The notes beneath the pieces are model-generated. The model was not told where the DNA came from. It saw only the letters and a program-made list of their open reading frames with translations, and searched no databases. A program made the translations under genes and the position numbers. Below are positions 1 through 6,141 of a stretch of 10,244 nt of DNA, in pieces. The first letter of the stretch is position 1. Every line of letters starts with the position of its first letter. Source of the stretch: Cellulomonas sp. (GTDB lineage Bacteria; Actinomycetota; Actinomycetes; Actinomycetales; Cellulomonadaceae); contig DAIDJQ010000062.1 of assembly GCA_027451305.1 (NCBI GenBank), positions 1-10,244 of the forward strand, written 5' to 3'.

Positions 1-31
1 CCCGCGGTATCTACGCGACGGTGGTGAACGT

Positions 32-69
32 CGGCTGGGTCCCCACCTCGTCAGGAGGGGACCCAGCCG
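32..69. terminator. Strong stem-loop, probable bidirectional terminator
   Basis: A perfect 13-bp inverted repeat pairs 32-44 (CGGCTGGGTCCCC) with 57-69. Inside it, after an A/A mismatch, 46-48 pairs with 53-55 around the tetraloop CGTC. There is no T-tract on either side, as is common for GC-rich actinobacterial hairpins. It lies 50 bp beyond the stop codon of the large minus-strand membrane protein gene, so it most likely ends that transcript. Being a perfect palindrome it could also stop a plus-strand transcript entering from the left edge. Structure is seen directly; the terminator role is inferred. Confidence 0.6.
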
Positions 70-72
70 GCA

Positions 73-92
73 CGGCCACCGGTCCGTGGCCG
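73..92. terminator. Second, smaller hairpin in tandem
   Basis: CGGCCAC (73-79) pairs perfectly with GTGGCCG (86-92) around the six-base loop CGGTCC. It sits between the stop codon at 120 and the stronger hairpin at 32-69, so the minus-strand transcript meets this one first. An overlapping alternative pairing (AGCCGG at 65-70 with CCGGCT at 90-95) would compete with both hairpins. Likely an accessory terminator, but a 7-bp stem in sequence this GC-rich could be chance. Confidence 0.35.
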
Positions 93-119
93 GCTCGCGG
101 CTCACAGGGGCGTCGGCTC

Positions 120-2687
120 CTACTCCCCCGTGTCCACCTGGACGAGCTCGCCCTTCGACGGCGTCAGTCGAAGCTGGTAGTAGATCGATGAGGTGGCGGT
201 CTTCGGGCCGCCGTCGTCGAACCAGCCCGGCTGGGCGTCGTAGGACGCCTGCGCCTGTCCGGTGACCTCGACGTCGATCTCGTCCAGCGAGGTGAAGGTC
301 ACGTCGTACGTCGGCTCACCGACCAGCGACCACTTCACGTTGGACACGAGCGAGTCGTCGTACCCAGTGGCGTTCCACAGGGAGCAGCCGGGGTGGTCCA
401 GCGAGGCCGACGCCAGGCACGTCGCCAGCCTGCTCTCCGCGAACGACGCGGCCAGCTCCTTGGCATGGTCCGTCAGCTGGTAGTTCAGGCTCGCTCCGGC
501 TGCCGTGGCGGCCACGTTGACGGTGGGCTCGTCTGCACGCACCTGGACCGTGGCAGTGGTGGACGTGACCAGTCCCGCGTGGTCGTCGTCCACACCGAGA
601 GACACGTCGTACGTGCCGGGCAGCACGTAGGCGGTGTCCGTGAAGCCGAACGACAGCCCGTTCACCACGAACGTGCCTGTGCTCGGCAACCCATAGCTCT
701 CGAGCACCACCTCGTTGACCGGCGGGTTCTTGATCACCCACCTGGTGAACAGCAGGTCCCGGTGCCCCTCGGCGGCGACGTCGAACGTCTGGGTGATGTT
801 CTCCCCGTCCTGCTTGCCCTCCGTCGTCACCGTCGCGCCGCCCTTGAAACGCGTCACCTTGGTGACGTGCATCCCGGTGGGCCGGTCCTTGACCGTGCCG
901 TAGACCGCGTCCGTCAGCAGGGCGCGCGATCCGGACGGCACGCTCGGGTCGGCGATCGCGAAGGCAGCGGAGACGTGCCCGGCGTTCAGGTCGTTCAGGT
1001 ACGCCGTGACCGGAGCCTGCGGCGTGAAGACGGTGGACGCCAGGACGGCGCGCCCGACGATCACGACGACGGCGAGCGCCAGCACCCCCACGATGGTCCA
1101 GGCCGCCCTGCGGGAGACCTTGACCGTCCGGACCGCCGGTGCTGCCGGAGCTGACGTGGCACCCCCCGGCACCGGCGCACCGAGGGGCGCGCCGAGGGTG
1201 CTCGGCGCACCCGCCGCCAGGGTGCCGGGGACTGCGGGTGCACCGCCGACGGCTCCGCTGACACCGGTGGCCCGCCCGGGCAGACGAATCGCGGGGATGG
1301 CCGCCACCAGGTGCGGGCCGGCGTGCCGCTCGAGCACCTCGGCCAGGCCACCCCACAGGATGGCCGGCAGGATCACCAGACCGGACAGGCCGAGCGAGAC
1401 ACCTGAGCCCGCCTCGTCCGCCCACAGCGCGGCCCCGGACCAGGAGGTGTGCACGCCGGTCAGCAGCACCGCCAGCACACCGCCCACACCGGCGACGGTC
1501 GGGACGGCCCATGCCTGCTGCCACGGCCGGACAACGCCTGCACGCGCCCACCGGGCACGTGCCGTGAGCACCAGCGAGCACACCGTCACCAGCAGGGTCA
1601 GCCACAGCCACGAGCCGCTGTGCGCGATGGACGCGCTGTCGTCGGACCCGGCACCGCTCAGGTCGAGAGACCCGAACATCCCGAGGGCGTTCACCCACAC
1701 CACCTGCGTCGGCAGCGTGCCCAGGGCCAGCGCCACGCCACCGGTGAAACCGAGCTTGACCAGGTCCAGCACCGTCAGCACCACGGCGACGACGACGGCG
1801 GGGACACCCATCCCGATGCCGACGGCACGCGCCGCCTCGGACAGCACGGCGGGCATCCTCACTCCGAGCACCGTCAACGACCGCCCCGCCCACGCGTGAC
1901 CGATCGCGGCCACCAGCGCCCCCGTGACGAACCCCCCGAACAGCACACCCACCGGGGAGATCGACAGCCTCGCCGAGGCGTGGACGATGACGATCGTCGT
2001 CTGCCAGCTGATGTGGACCGCCGCCGCGACGATCGCCGCAACCAGCCCGAGCATCGTCCCGGTCACGACGATGTCCGCCCACCGCTGCCGCACCGTGGCC
2101 ACCGCACGGGCGCTGCGCACCCGGACGAACCACACGCCGGCGGCCGCGGCCAGCACCGTTGTGCCCCAGGGGATCAGTGCCAGGTCGGCGGCACCGGAGG
2201 CCAGCGCAGAGGCGTTGGCCGACGCGTGCAGGCTGCCGCCGAACGACATCCCGGTGAGGAAGAAGGTCAACGCACCGGCGGCGCCCGCCGGCAGGTCGAG
2301 CTCCGATGATGCGGAGCCGATGATCAGACCTGCGATCACCAACGAGACGAGCAGTGCGGCGACGTACGTGACGGCCGCCGTCAGGGCCGGGTTGATCAGC
2401 TGACGCAGGTCCAGCGGCGCCGCCGTCGCAGGCTGCGGAGCCGGGGCCCACGTCCACGGGGGCACGGAGTCCGGCGCCGCGTGGTGGCCAGCGGCCGGGG
2501 CGGTGCCCGGGGCTGCGAACGGGCCGAAGGTCGTCGGGACGGGCGTCGTCGGGACGGTGTCGGGCCCCGGGGGCGTCGGGACTGCGAACGAGGCGTCCGT
2601 CGAGCCGGAGGATTCCGAGGTTGCCGCGACCGGTGGACTCGCAGGTGCGGGGGTGGGTGCCGGATCGTCCGGACCGAGGGCTGACAA
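120..2687 (-). CDS. Large multi-pass membrane protein with internal duplication and extracellular C-terminal domain
   Basis: 855 residues, function unknown. Residues 1-92 are a Pro/Ala/Ser/Thr-rich, probably cytoplasmic tail. Residues about 93-457 hold roughly nine hydrophobic segments (near 103-125, 168-190, 204-226, 244-268, 288-312, 317-338, 357-377, 394-413, 432-450). Residues 470-520 form a Gly/Ala/Pro linker and a final membrane helix lies near 529-553. The rest, 555-855, should be outside the cell. It begins with an NTF2/TcaA-like stretch (YLNDLNAGHVSAAFAIADPS) and then a beta-rich segment with 'VLPGTYDVSLG', which recalls TcaA/PEGA-type cell-envelope domains. Cys757 and Cys768 could form a disulphide. 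The membrane part appears to be a tandem duplication with a period of about 188 residues (shared 'VHxSW'). It may belong to the poorly characterised actinobacterial 'streptophobe' hydrophobic proteins; that link is weak. The TTG start is chosen because AGGAGG lies seven bases upstream. Stop is TAG. Confidence 0.85.
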   Translation of the reverse strand: MSALGPDDPAPTPAPASPPVAATSESSGSTDASFAVPTPPGPDTVPTTPVPTTFGPFAAPGTAPAAGHHAAPDSVPPWTWAPAPQPATAAPLDLRQLINPALTAAVTYVAALLVSLVIAGLIIGSASSELDLPAGAAGALTFFLTGMSFGGSLHASANASALASGAADLALIPWGTTVLAAAAGVWFVRVRSARAVATVRQRWADIVVTGTMLGLVAAIVAAAVHISWQTTIVIVHASARLSISPVGVLFGGFVTGALVAAIGHAWAGRSLTVLGVRMPAVLSEAARAVGIGMGVPAVVVAVVLTVLDLVKLGFTGGVALALGTLPTQVVWVNALGMFGSLDLSGAGSDDSASIAHSGSWLWLTLLVTVCSLVLTARARWARAGVVRPWQQAWAVPTVAGVGGVLAVLLTGVHTSWSGAALWADEAGSGVSLGLSGLVILPAILWGGLAEVLERHAGPHLVAAIPAIRLPGRATGVSGAVGGAPAVPGTLAAGAPSTLGAPLGAPVPGGATSAPAAPAVRTVKVSRRAAWTIVGVLALAVVVIVGRAVLASTVFTPQAPVTAYLNDLNAGHVSAAFAIADPSVPSGSRALLTDAVYGTVKDRPTGMHVTKVTRFKGGATVTTEGKQDGENITQTFDVAAEGHRDLLFTRWVIKNPPVNEVVLESYGLPSTGTFVVNGLSFGFTDTAYVLPGTYDVSLGVDDDHAGLVTSTTATVQVRADEPTVNVAATAAGASLNYQLTDHAKELAASFAESRLATCLASASLDHPGCSLWNATGYDDSLVSNVKWSLVGEPTYDVTFTSLDEIDVEVTGQAQASYDAQPGWFDDGGPKTATSSIYYQLRLTPSKGELVQVDTGE

Positions 2688-2692
2688 CGCGT

Positions 2693-2700
2693 CTCCTCCT
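2693..2700 (-). promoter_or_regulatory. Strong ribosome binding site deciding a TTG start
   Basis: On the minus strand the sequence reads AAGGAGGAGACGCG then TTG. The AGGAGG core is separated from the TTG at 2685-2687 by seven bases, an ideal distance. No ATG or GTG in this frame is similarly placed, so TTG is very likely the true start of the 855-residue membrane protein. Confidence 0.8.
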
Positions 2701-2874
2701 TGATTCTGCTGCGCACGACGAACGCGGTCACCCTCGCAGCAGCGCTACCGGAGACGTCCTGGGCCGGCGCACGCTGTGGATCATTTCGCCCGATATGTCG
2801 CCTTGCGGCACAGTCGGACGCTGCGCCCGGCGGACGTTCGTCCCGCAACGGCCGGACGGCGGCCGATTTCGCCC

Positions 2875-2902
2875 TGGACCGGGCGGACGCCCTGCGTAGG
2901 GT
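2875..2902 (+). promoter_or_regulatory. Putative sigma-70-type promoter for the zinc dehydrogenase
   Basis: TGGACC at 2875-2880 (one base off the actinobacterial TTGACC -35) and TAGGGT at 2897-2902 (a good actinobacterial -10) are separated by 16 bp. Transcription would start near 2909, about 60 bases before the chosen GTG start, leaving a short leader that contains the palindrome at 2922-2940. Found by eye, so moderate-to-low certainty. Confidence 0.4.
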
Positions 2903-2921
2903 GCTGACAGGACTGCTTCTC

Positions 2922-2940
2922 ACCGGCTCGCCGAGCCGGT
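2922..2940. repeat. Perfect 19-bp palindrome, candidate operator upstream of the dehydrogenase
   Basis: ACCGGCTCG (2922-2930), a single central C, then CGAGCCGGT (2932-2940): a perfect 9-1-9 inverted repeat. It lies about 20 bp downstream of the putative -10 hexamer and 27 bp before the chosen GTG start. This is a typical place for a repressor to block initiation or elongation. It could instead fold as an RNA hairpin in the leader. No matching regulator gene is in the window. Confidence 0.45.
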
Positions 2941-2967
2941 CTGCCCAGGGTGGCGAGGGAGTCGATC

Positions 2968-3987
2968 GTGCGCAGCGTGATGGTCACCGGTCCCGGCCGT
3001 GCCGAGATGGTGGAGGTCCCGGACCCCGAGGTGGGACCCACCGACCTGCTGGTGCGGGTCAAGGCGTGCGGCATCTGCGGCTCGGACGCGTTCTACGTGC
3101 ACCGCGGCGGCATCCCGCCGCGCGAGGGTGCGACTCCGCTGGGTCACGAGGCAGCCGGCGTGGTGCTGGCCGCCGGTGACCAGGTGCGGGGGCTCGCCCC
3201 GGGCGACCACGTGGTGATCAACCCGATGGGCGACTCGCGCGGCATCATCGGCAACGGTGGACCCGTGGGCGCGCTCAGCGACGCCCTGCTGATCCACGAC
3301 GCCGAGCTGGGCCGCAGCGTCGCCCTCATCCCCGACGACCTGCCGTTCGACGTGGCGGCGCTCAACGAGCCGATGGCCGTCGCGTACCACGCGGTCAACC
3401 GGACCAACCCCCAGGCGGGCGCCAAGGTGGTGGTCTTCGGCGCAGGGCCGATCGGGCTCGGCGCGACGATCGGCTACCGGTCGCGCGGGGTCGGCCACCT
3501 CGTCGTCGTCGACGTCGTGCCGTCGCGGCTCGAGAAGGCCCTGGCCGTCGGCGCGGACGCCGTGATCAACTCCGCCGAGGAGGACGTGGTCGCGCGGCTG
3601 CACGAGCTGCACGGCGAGGCCCGCGACGGCGTGGGCACACCCGGCAAGGCGGGGACCGACGTGTACCTCGACGCAGCCGGCGTCCCGGCCGTCCTGACGA
3701 CGGCGCTCGCCTGCGCCAAGTACCACGCGACGATCGGTGTGGTGGCGGTGCACAAGCAGCCGGTGCCGGTCGACTTCGGGGCGATCCTCGCTGCCGAGCC
3801 GACGATCGTCACCTCGATGGGCTACCCGACGGAGATCTTCGAGGTCACGACGAGCATCGTGGAGCACCGCGACCAGTACGCCCGGATCATCAGCGACCGG
3901 TTCGACTTCGCCGACGCCGTACGGGCGCTGGAGCTCGCATCGACTCCCGGCGCGGCCGAGAAGGTGGTCGTCACGTTCGACGACTGA
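2968..3987 (+). CDS. Zinc-dependent NAD-linked alcohol/polyol dehydrogenase (MDR superfamily)
   Basis: 339 residues, close to the usual 340-350 for medium-chain dehydrogenases. It probably oxidises an alcohol or polyol (sorbitol/threonine dehydrogenase-like group) in the cytoplasm; the substrate cannot be read from sequence. The catalytic-zinc site is visible: Cys37 in 'CGICGSD', His60-Glu61 in 'LGHEAAG', and Glu134 in 'NEPMAVA'. The Rossmann motif GAGPIGLG is at 158-165, followed by an acidic residue at the end of strand 2 (Asp182 in 'VVVDVVPSR'), indicating NAD(H) rather than NADP(H). The loop that normally carries the four structural-zinc cysteines (around 84-100) has none. I choose GTG at 2968 because GAGGGAG lies at 2955-2961 with a six-base spacer. 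An upstream GTG at 2950 (six residues longer) and ATG at 2980 are alternatives. It stands alone, convergent to the next gene. Confidence 0.9.
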   Translation: MRSVMVTGPGRAEMVEVPDPEVGPTDLLVRVKACGICGSDAFYVHRGGIPPREGATPLGHEAAGVVLAAGDQVRGLAPGDHVVINPMGDSRGIIGNGGPVGALSDALLIHDAELGRSVALIPDDLPFDVAALNEPMAVAYHAVNRTNPQAGAKVVVFGAGPIGLGATIGYRSRGVGHLVVVDVVPSRLEKALAVGADAVINSAEEDVVARLHELHGEARDGVGTPGKAGTDVYLDAAGVPAVLTTALACAKYHATIGVVAVHKQPVPVDFGAILAAEPTIVTSMGYPTEIFEVTTSIVEHRDQYARIISDRFDFADAVRALELASTPGAAEKVVVTFDD

Positions 3988-4008
3988 CCTGCGGCGGGCG
4001 GTCGGCGC

Positions 4009-4299
4009 TCACCGCAGCGGGTACCACCGGGCGCCGAACCGCCGGGTGGTCCGGCTGGACTCGACCACCACCAGCTCGTCGACCCGGTGCACCACGGTCC
4101 GTCCGACGCCGGACGCCGCCAGGTCGTCGGCCGCCTCGAACCGCACGACGACCAGCGCCCGGCCGTGGCGCACCTCGACGGTGCCGGCCTCGACGGCGGT
4201 GAGCTCACGAGCGGTGTCGATCGCCGCCGGCAGCACGTCGGCGGGGTCCACCCCGCGGTGCAGCACGCCGAGCTCCATGGTCACGCGGTAGGACGGCAT
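4009..4299 (-). CDS. Conserved-looking small protein of unknown function
   Basis: 96 residues starting MPSYRV and ending RWYPLR; I do not recognise the family. It has no signal peptide, membrane segment or cysteine. Predicted by eye, strands and helices alternate as beta-alpha-beta-beta-alpha-beta (RVTMELGVLH, then DVLPAAIDTAREL, TVEVRHG, ALVVVRFEA, DDLAASG, ELVVVESS), which would suit a ferredoxin-like fold. It starts 17 bp after the stop of the upstream membrane protein gene on the same strand, so the two are probably co-transcribed. The frame stays open upstream inside the membrane protein gene, but that extension has atypical Arg/Gly-rich composition and the ATG at 4297-4299 is the sensible start. 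The upstream ribosome site is weak (GTAGG), suggesting dependence on translation of its neighbour. Confidence 0.7.
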   Translation of the reverse strand: MPSYRVTMELGVLHRGVDPADVLPAAIDTARELTAVEAGTVEVRHGRALVVVRFEAADDLAASGVGRTVVHRVDELVVVESSRTTRRFGARWYPLR

Positions 4300-4316
4300 C
4301 GCCGCGCAGCCTACGG

Positions 4317-4907
4317 TCAGCCCTCGCCGCCGCCGACCGTCGGCAGGGCCGCAGCCCGGCGCTCCTCGCGTCCCACCAGCTCGGGCGGCACCAGCGCCGC
4401 CACGATCGCCACGGCGCCCACCACCAGGCCCGATGCGCCGCTGCCGAGTCGGGTGACCTGCCCGAGGGCGTACCCGACGGCGAGGGTGACCGCCACCGCG
4501 CCGATGGAGATCGCCGCGACCCGGAGCCGACGACCGGCCGCGACCCGGCGCTGAACGGTGAGCAGCACCAGCACCAGCCACCCGACGCCGGCCGCACCGG
4601 CCGCCACCATGAACCCCGCGAGCACCGCCACGAGCGTGCCCCAGCCCCCGCTCGCCAGGAGGCCCGCCAGCGCCGCGGCGAGCCCGCCCAGCAGCACCGC
4701 GGCCAGCGCCACCACGAGCAGCCCGATCACCCAGGACACGAACAACGCGCGGCGCGGGGTCGGGGCTGCCGCGGCGACGACGGGCGCAGCCTCCGGGGCG
4801 GCGACGACGGGCGCAGCCCCCGGATCAGGGGCGACCGTCTGCGCCGTCGGCTCGACGGGTACGTCGGGAGCTGCGCCGGATGCGGGCGTCTCGTGGTCGG
4901 ACGTCAT
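4317..4907 (-). CDS. Four-helix membrane protein with Ala/Pro-rich N-terminal tail
   Basis: 196 residues, function unknown. Residues 1-52 form an Ala/Pro/Val-rich hydrophilic tail containing a nine-residue repeat (AAPVVAAPE / AAPVVAAAA). Four hydrophobic segments follow near 55-85, 92-118, 131-149 and 158-174, with a basic loop (QRRVAAGRRLR) at 119-129. Positive residues at 52-53 and 119-129 suggest the N-terminus is cytoplasmic. The C-terminus is short and charged. No catalytic motif is visible. It is first in a likely two-gene transcript with the 96-residue unknown protein. A TAAGGT hexamer seven bases before the ATG suggests a leaderless message, although AAGG could also act as a weak ribosome site. 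Confidence 0.75.
   Translation of the reverse strand: MTSDHETPASGAAPDVPVEPTAQTVAPDPGAAPVVAAPEAAPVVAAAAPTPRRALFVSWVIGLLVVALAAVLLGGLAAALAGLLASGGWGTLVAVLAGFMVAAGAAGVGWLVLVLLTVQRRVAAGRRLRVAAISIGAVAVTLAVGYALGQVTRLGSGASGLVVGAVAIVAALVPPELVGREERRAAALPTVGGGEG
4771..4824. repeat. 27-bp tandem duplication within a coding region
   Basis: Two adjacent 27-bp copies (4771-4797 and 4798-4824) match at 25 of 27 bases, the first 21 being identical. They encode the repeated AAPVVAA nonapeptides in the N-terminal tail of the four-helix membrane protein. The unit is a multiple of three, so the frame is kept. This looks like a recent replication-slippage duplication in a disordered tail. Confidence 0.75.
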
Positions 4908-4914
4908 GCGCCGG

Positions 4915-4920
4915 ACCTTA
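4915..4920 (-). promoter_or_regulatory. Candidate leaderless -10 (TAAGGT) for the four-helix membrane protein
   Basis: On the minus strand TAAGGT is followed by seven bases (CCGGCGC) and then the ATG at 4905-4907. A TANNNT hexamer at this distance would place the transcript's first base at or next to the start codon, as in the leaderless mRNAs common in actinobacteria. No convincing -35 is seen. Confidence 0.4.
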
Positions 4921-4931
4921 GCCCGGCCTCG

Positions 4932-4954
4932 CGCACCTGCGGGCCCGCCGTGCG
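4932..4954. repeat. Nested dyad in the divergent region, candidate operator
   Basis: CGCAC (4932-4936) and GTGCG (4950-4954) are inverted copies enclosing the perfect 10-bp palindrome GCGGGCCCGC (4939-4948). The two dyads are off-centre by about half a base pair. The element sits between the two candidate -10 hexamers, so a bound protein could control both divergent genes. GC-rich palindromes are expected at some rate by chance here. Confidence 0.3.
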
Positions 4955-4959
4955 AGTAT
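4954..4959 (+). promoter_or_regulatory. Candidate leaderless -10 (GAGTAT) for the OsmC-like gene
   Basis: GAGTAT is followed by seven bases (CGAACGC) and the ATG at 4967, the same spacing as the opposing TAAGGT. No Shine-Dalgarno sequence precedes this ATG, which favours a leaderless transcript. The hexamer matches the TANNNT consensus only at the conserved A and final T. Confidence 0.3.
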
Positions 4960-4966
4960 CGAACGC

Positions 4967-5446
4967 ATGACTGCCGAGCCGACCACCGCCGCCTCGTCCC
5001 CCCAGGCCCCCGTCCCCCCGCTGCCGAACGCCGGCGACACCGCCCTGTGGGTGGAGCGCACCGGCCGCCGCCGCTGGACCGGCCGCTCCTCGCGCGGTGC
5101 GCAGGTGCTGGTCGGCTCGGTCGGTGACGAGGGCGTGTTCACCCCCGGCGAGCTGCTGAAGATCGCCCTCGCCGCCTGTGCCGGCCTGTCGGTCGACGCG
5201 CCGCTGGGCCGCCGGTTCGGCGACGAGGCACCCGCGACGATCGCCGTCGGGGGCCTCGGTGACGAGGCGGAGGACCGCTACCCCGCGCTGGCCGACGACC
5301 TGCGGGTGGACCTCTCGAGCCTGGACCTGGAGGCCCGCGAGCGCCTGCTCCTCGTGATGCGGCGCGCGGTCGACGAGCACTGCACGGTCGGCCGCACGCT
5401 CGCCGCGGGCGCCGAGGTGACGTTCACGGTCAACGGCGAGCGCTGA
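4967..5446 (+). CDS. OsmC/Ohr-family redox protein
   Basis: 159 residues. OsmC/Ohr proteins are cytoplasmic thiol-dependent peroxidases that reduce organic hydroperoxides using a pair of reactive cysteines. Both are present: Cys71 in 'ELLKIALAACAGLSVD' and Cys139 in 'DEHCTVGRTL'. The family glutamate (Glu62, 'PGELL') and arginines before it (residues 34-43) are also seen. The second cysteine in a 'CTVGRTL' context resembles OsmC-type more than the Ohr 'CPYSxAT' type, so the exact subfamily and substrate are uncertain. Residues 1-22 are a Pro/Ala-rich lead-in and may be partly dispensable. Its stop codon overlaps the next gene's ATG by one base (TGATG), implying translational coupling. Confidence 0.85.
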   Translation: MTAEPTTAASSPQAPVPPLPNAGDTALWVERTGRRRWTGRSSRGAQVLVGSVGDEGVFTPGELLKIALAACAGLSVDAPLGRRFGDEAPATIAVGGLGDEAEDRYPALADDLRVDLSSLDLEARERLLLVMRRAVDEHCTVGRTLAAGAEVTFTVNGER

Positions 5447-6135
5447 TGGTCGCACCCGTCGACGCGCTGCTGGACAAGGCGGTCGCGATCCCGTCCGCCA
5501 GCATCCACGCGCACGTGCAGAAGGTCCGCGCGCGCAACCCGCACGCCACGCCCGACCAGCTGGTGCGCGTCCTGGAGAAGGAGTACCTCGGCGTGGTCCA
5601 GGTGGCCGGCGGGGCCGTCGGGGTCGTTGCCGCGGCACCCGCCGTCGGCACCGGCACGGCGTTCGCGCTGACGGTGAGCGACGTGGCGACGTTCTTCGGG
5701 GCCTCCGCGGCGTTCGCCCTGGCCGTCGCCTCGGTGCACGGCATCGACGTGGCGGACACGGACCGGCGCAAGGCGCTGCTGCTGGCGTCCATCCTCGGTG
5801 AGTCCGGCTCCGCCGCCGTCCAGGACGCCGCCGGCATCGGGTCGGTGCGGGTGGCCCGGTCCCTGCTGACCCGGATGCCGCTGGCCACCGTGCGGCGGGT
5901 GAACGGCACGCTCACCCGTCGGATGATCCGACGGCAGGCCGCCAAGCAGGGCGGCCTCGCGATCGGCCGGCTGGCGCCGTTCGGCATCGGGCTCGCGATC
6001 GGCGTCGCCGGTGGGCGCGCGCTGGCGCACACCGTGATCGACGGCGCCCGGATCGCCTTCGGACCGGCTCCGGCCGTGTTCCCGGAGCCTCTGGTTGTCG
6101 CCGGGCCGACGGCACCGCAGATCACGCACCGCTGA
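5446..6135 (+). CDS. Membrane-associated protein of unknown function, possibly EcsC-related
   Basis: 229 residues. The N-terminal part (residues 1-50) is helical and charged ('ALLDKAVAIPSASIHAHVQKVRARNPHATPDQLVRVLEKEYL'). It is followed by a Gly/Ala-rich hydrophobic hairpin (52-98, 'GGAVGVVAAAPAVGTGTAFAL'), a basic central region (about 136-168, rich in Arg) and another hydrophobic stretch (170-205). The pattern resembles EcsC-domain proteins, named after a Bacillus ABC-exporter-linked gene of unclear biochemistry; I am not certain of this assignment. There is no cleavable signal peptide. It overlaps the OsmC-like gene by one base and is probably made in step with it, suggesting a shared role, perhaps membrane or oxidative stress. 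Confidence 0.75.
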   Translation: MVAPVDALLDKAVAIPSASIHAHVQKVRARNPHATPDQLVRVLEKEYLGVVQVAGGAVGVVAAAPAVGTGTAFALTVSDVATFFGASAAFALAVASVHGIDVADTDRRKALLLASILGESGSAAVQDAAGIGSVRVARSLLTRMPLATVRRVNGTLTRRMIRRQAAKQGGLAIGRLAPFGIGLAIGVAGGRALAHTVIDGARIAFGPAPAVFPEPLVVAGPTAPQITHR

Positions 6136-6141
6136 CCGGGC

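Noticed and set aside
1..31. Possible end of a coding region entering from the left edge (a frame ending in TGA at 25-27, or an open frame beginning RGIYATVVNV)
   Set aside because: Too short to identify; the open frame runs straight through the terminator-like hairpin and shows no family signal.
316..2457. Long open frame (713 codons) antisense/out of phase with the large membrane protein gene, plus long plus-strand frames at 1006-1899 and 1449-2309
   Set aside because: Arg/Gly/His-rich products with no membrane or domain signal; typical out-of-frame openings in very GC-rich DNA.
2700..3179. Plus-strand 159-codon frame covering the divergent intergenic region
   Set aside because: Its second half overlaps the dehydrogenase out of frame, it has no ribosome site, and its composition is Arg/Gly-rich.
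2920..3867. 315-codon minus-strand frame opposite the zinc dehydrogenase
   Set aside because: His/Arg/Asp/Val-rich shadow of the dehydrogenase; no recognisable motif.
3989..4017. Possible bidirectional terminator between the dehydrogenase and the 96-residue gene (CTGCGG/CCGCAG)
   Set aside because: Only a 6-bp stem around a 17-base loop, partly inside a coding region; too weak to call.
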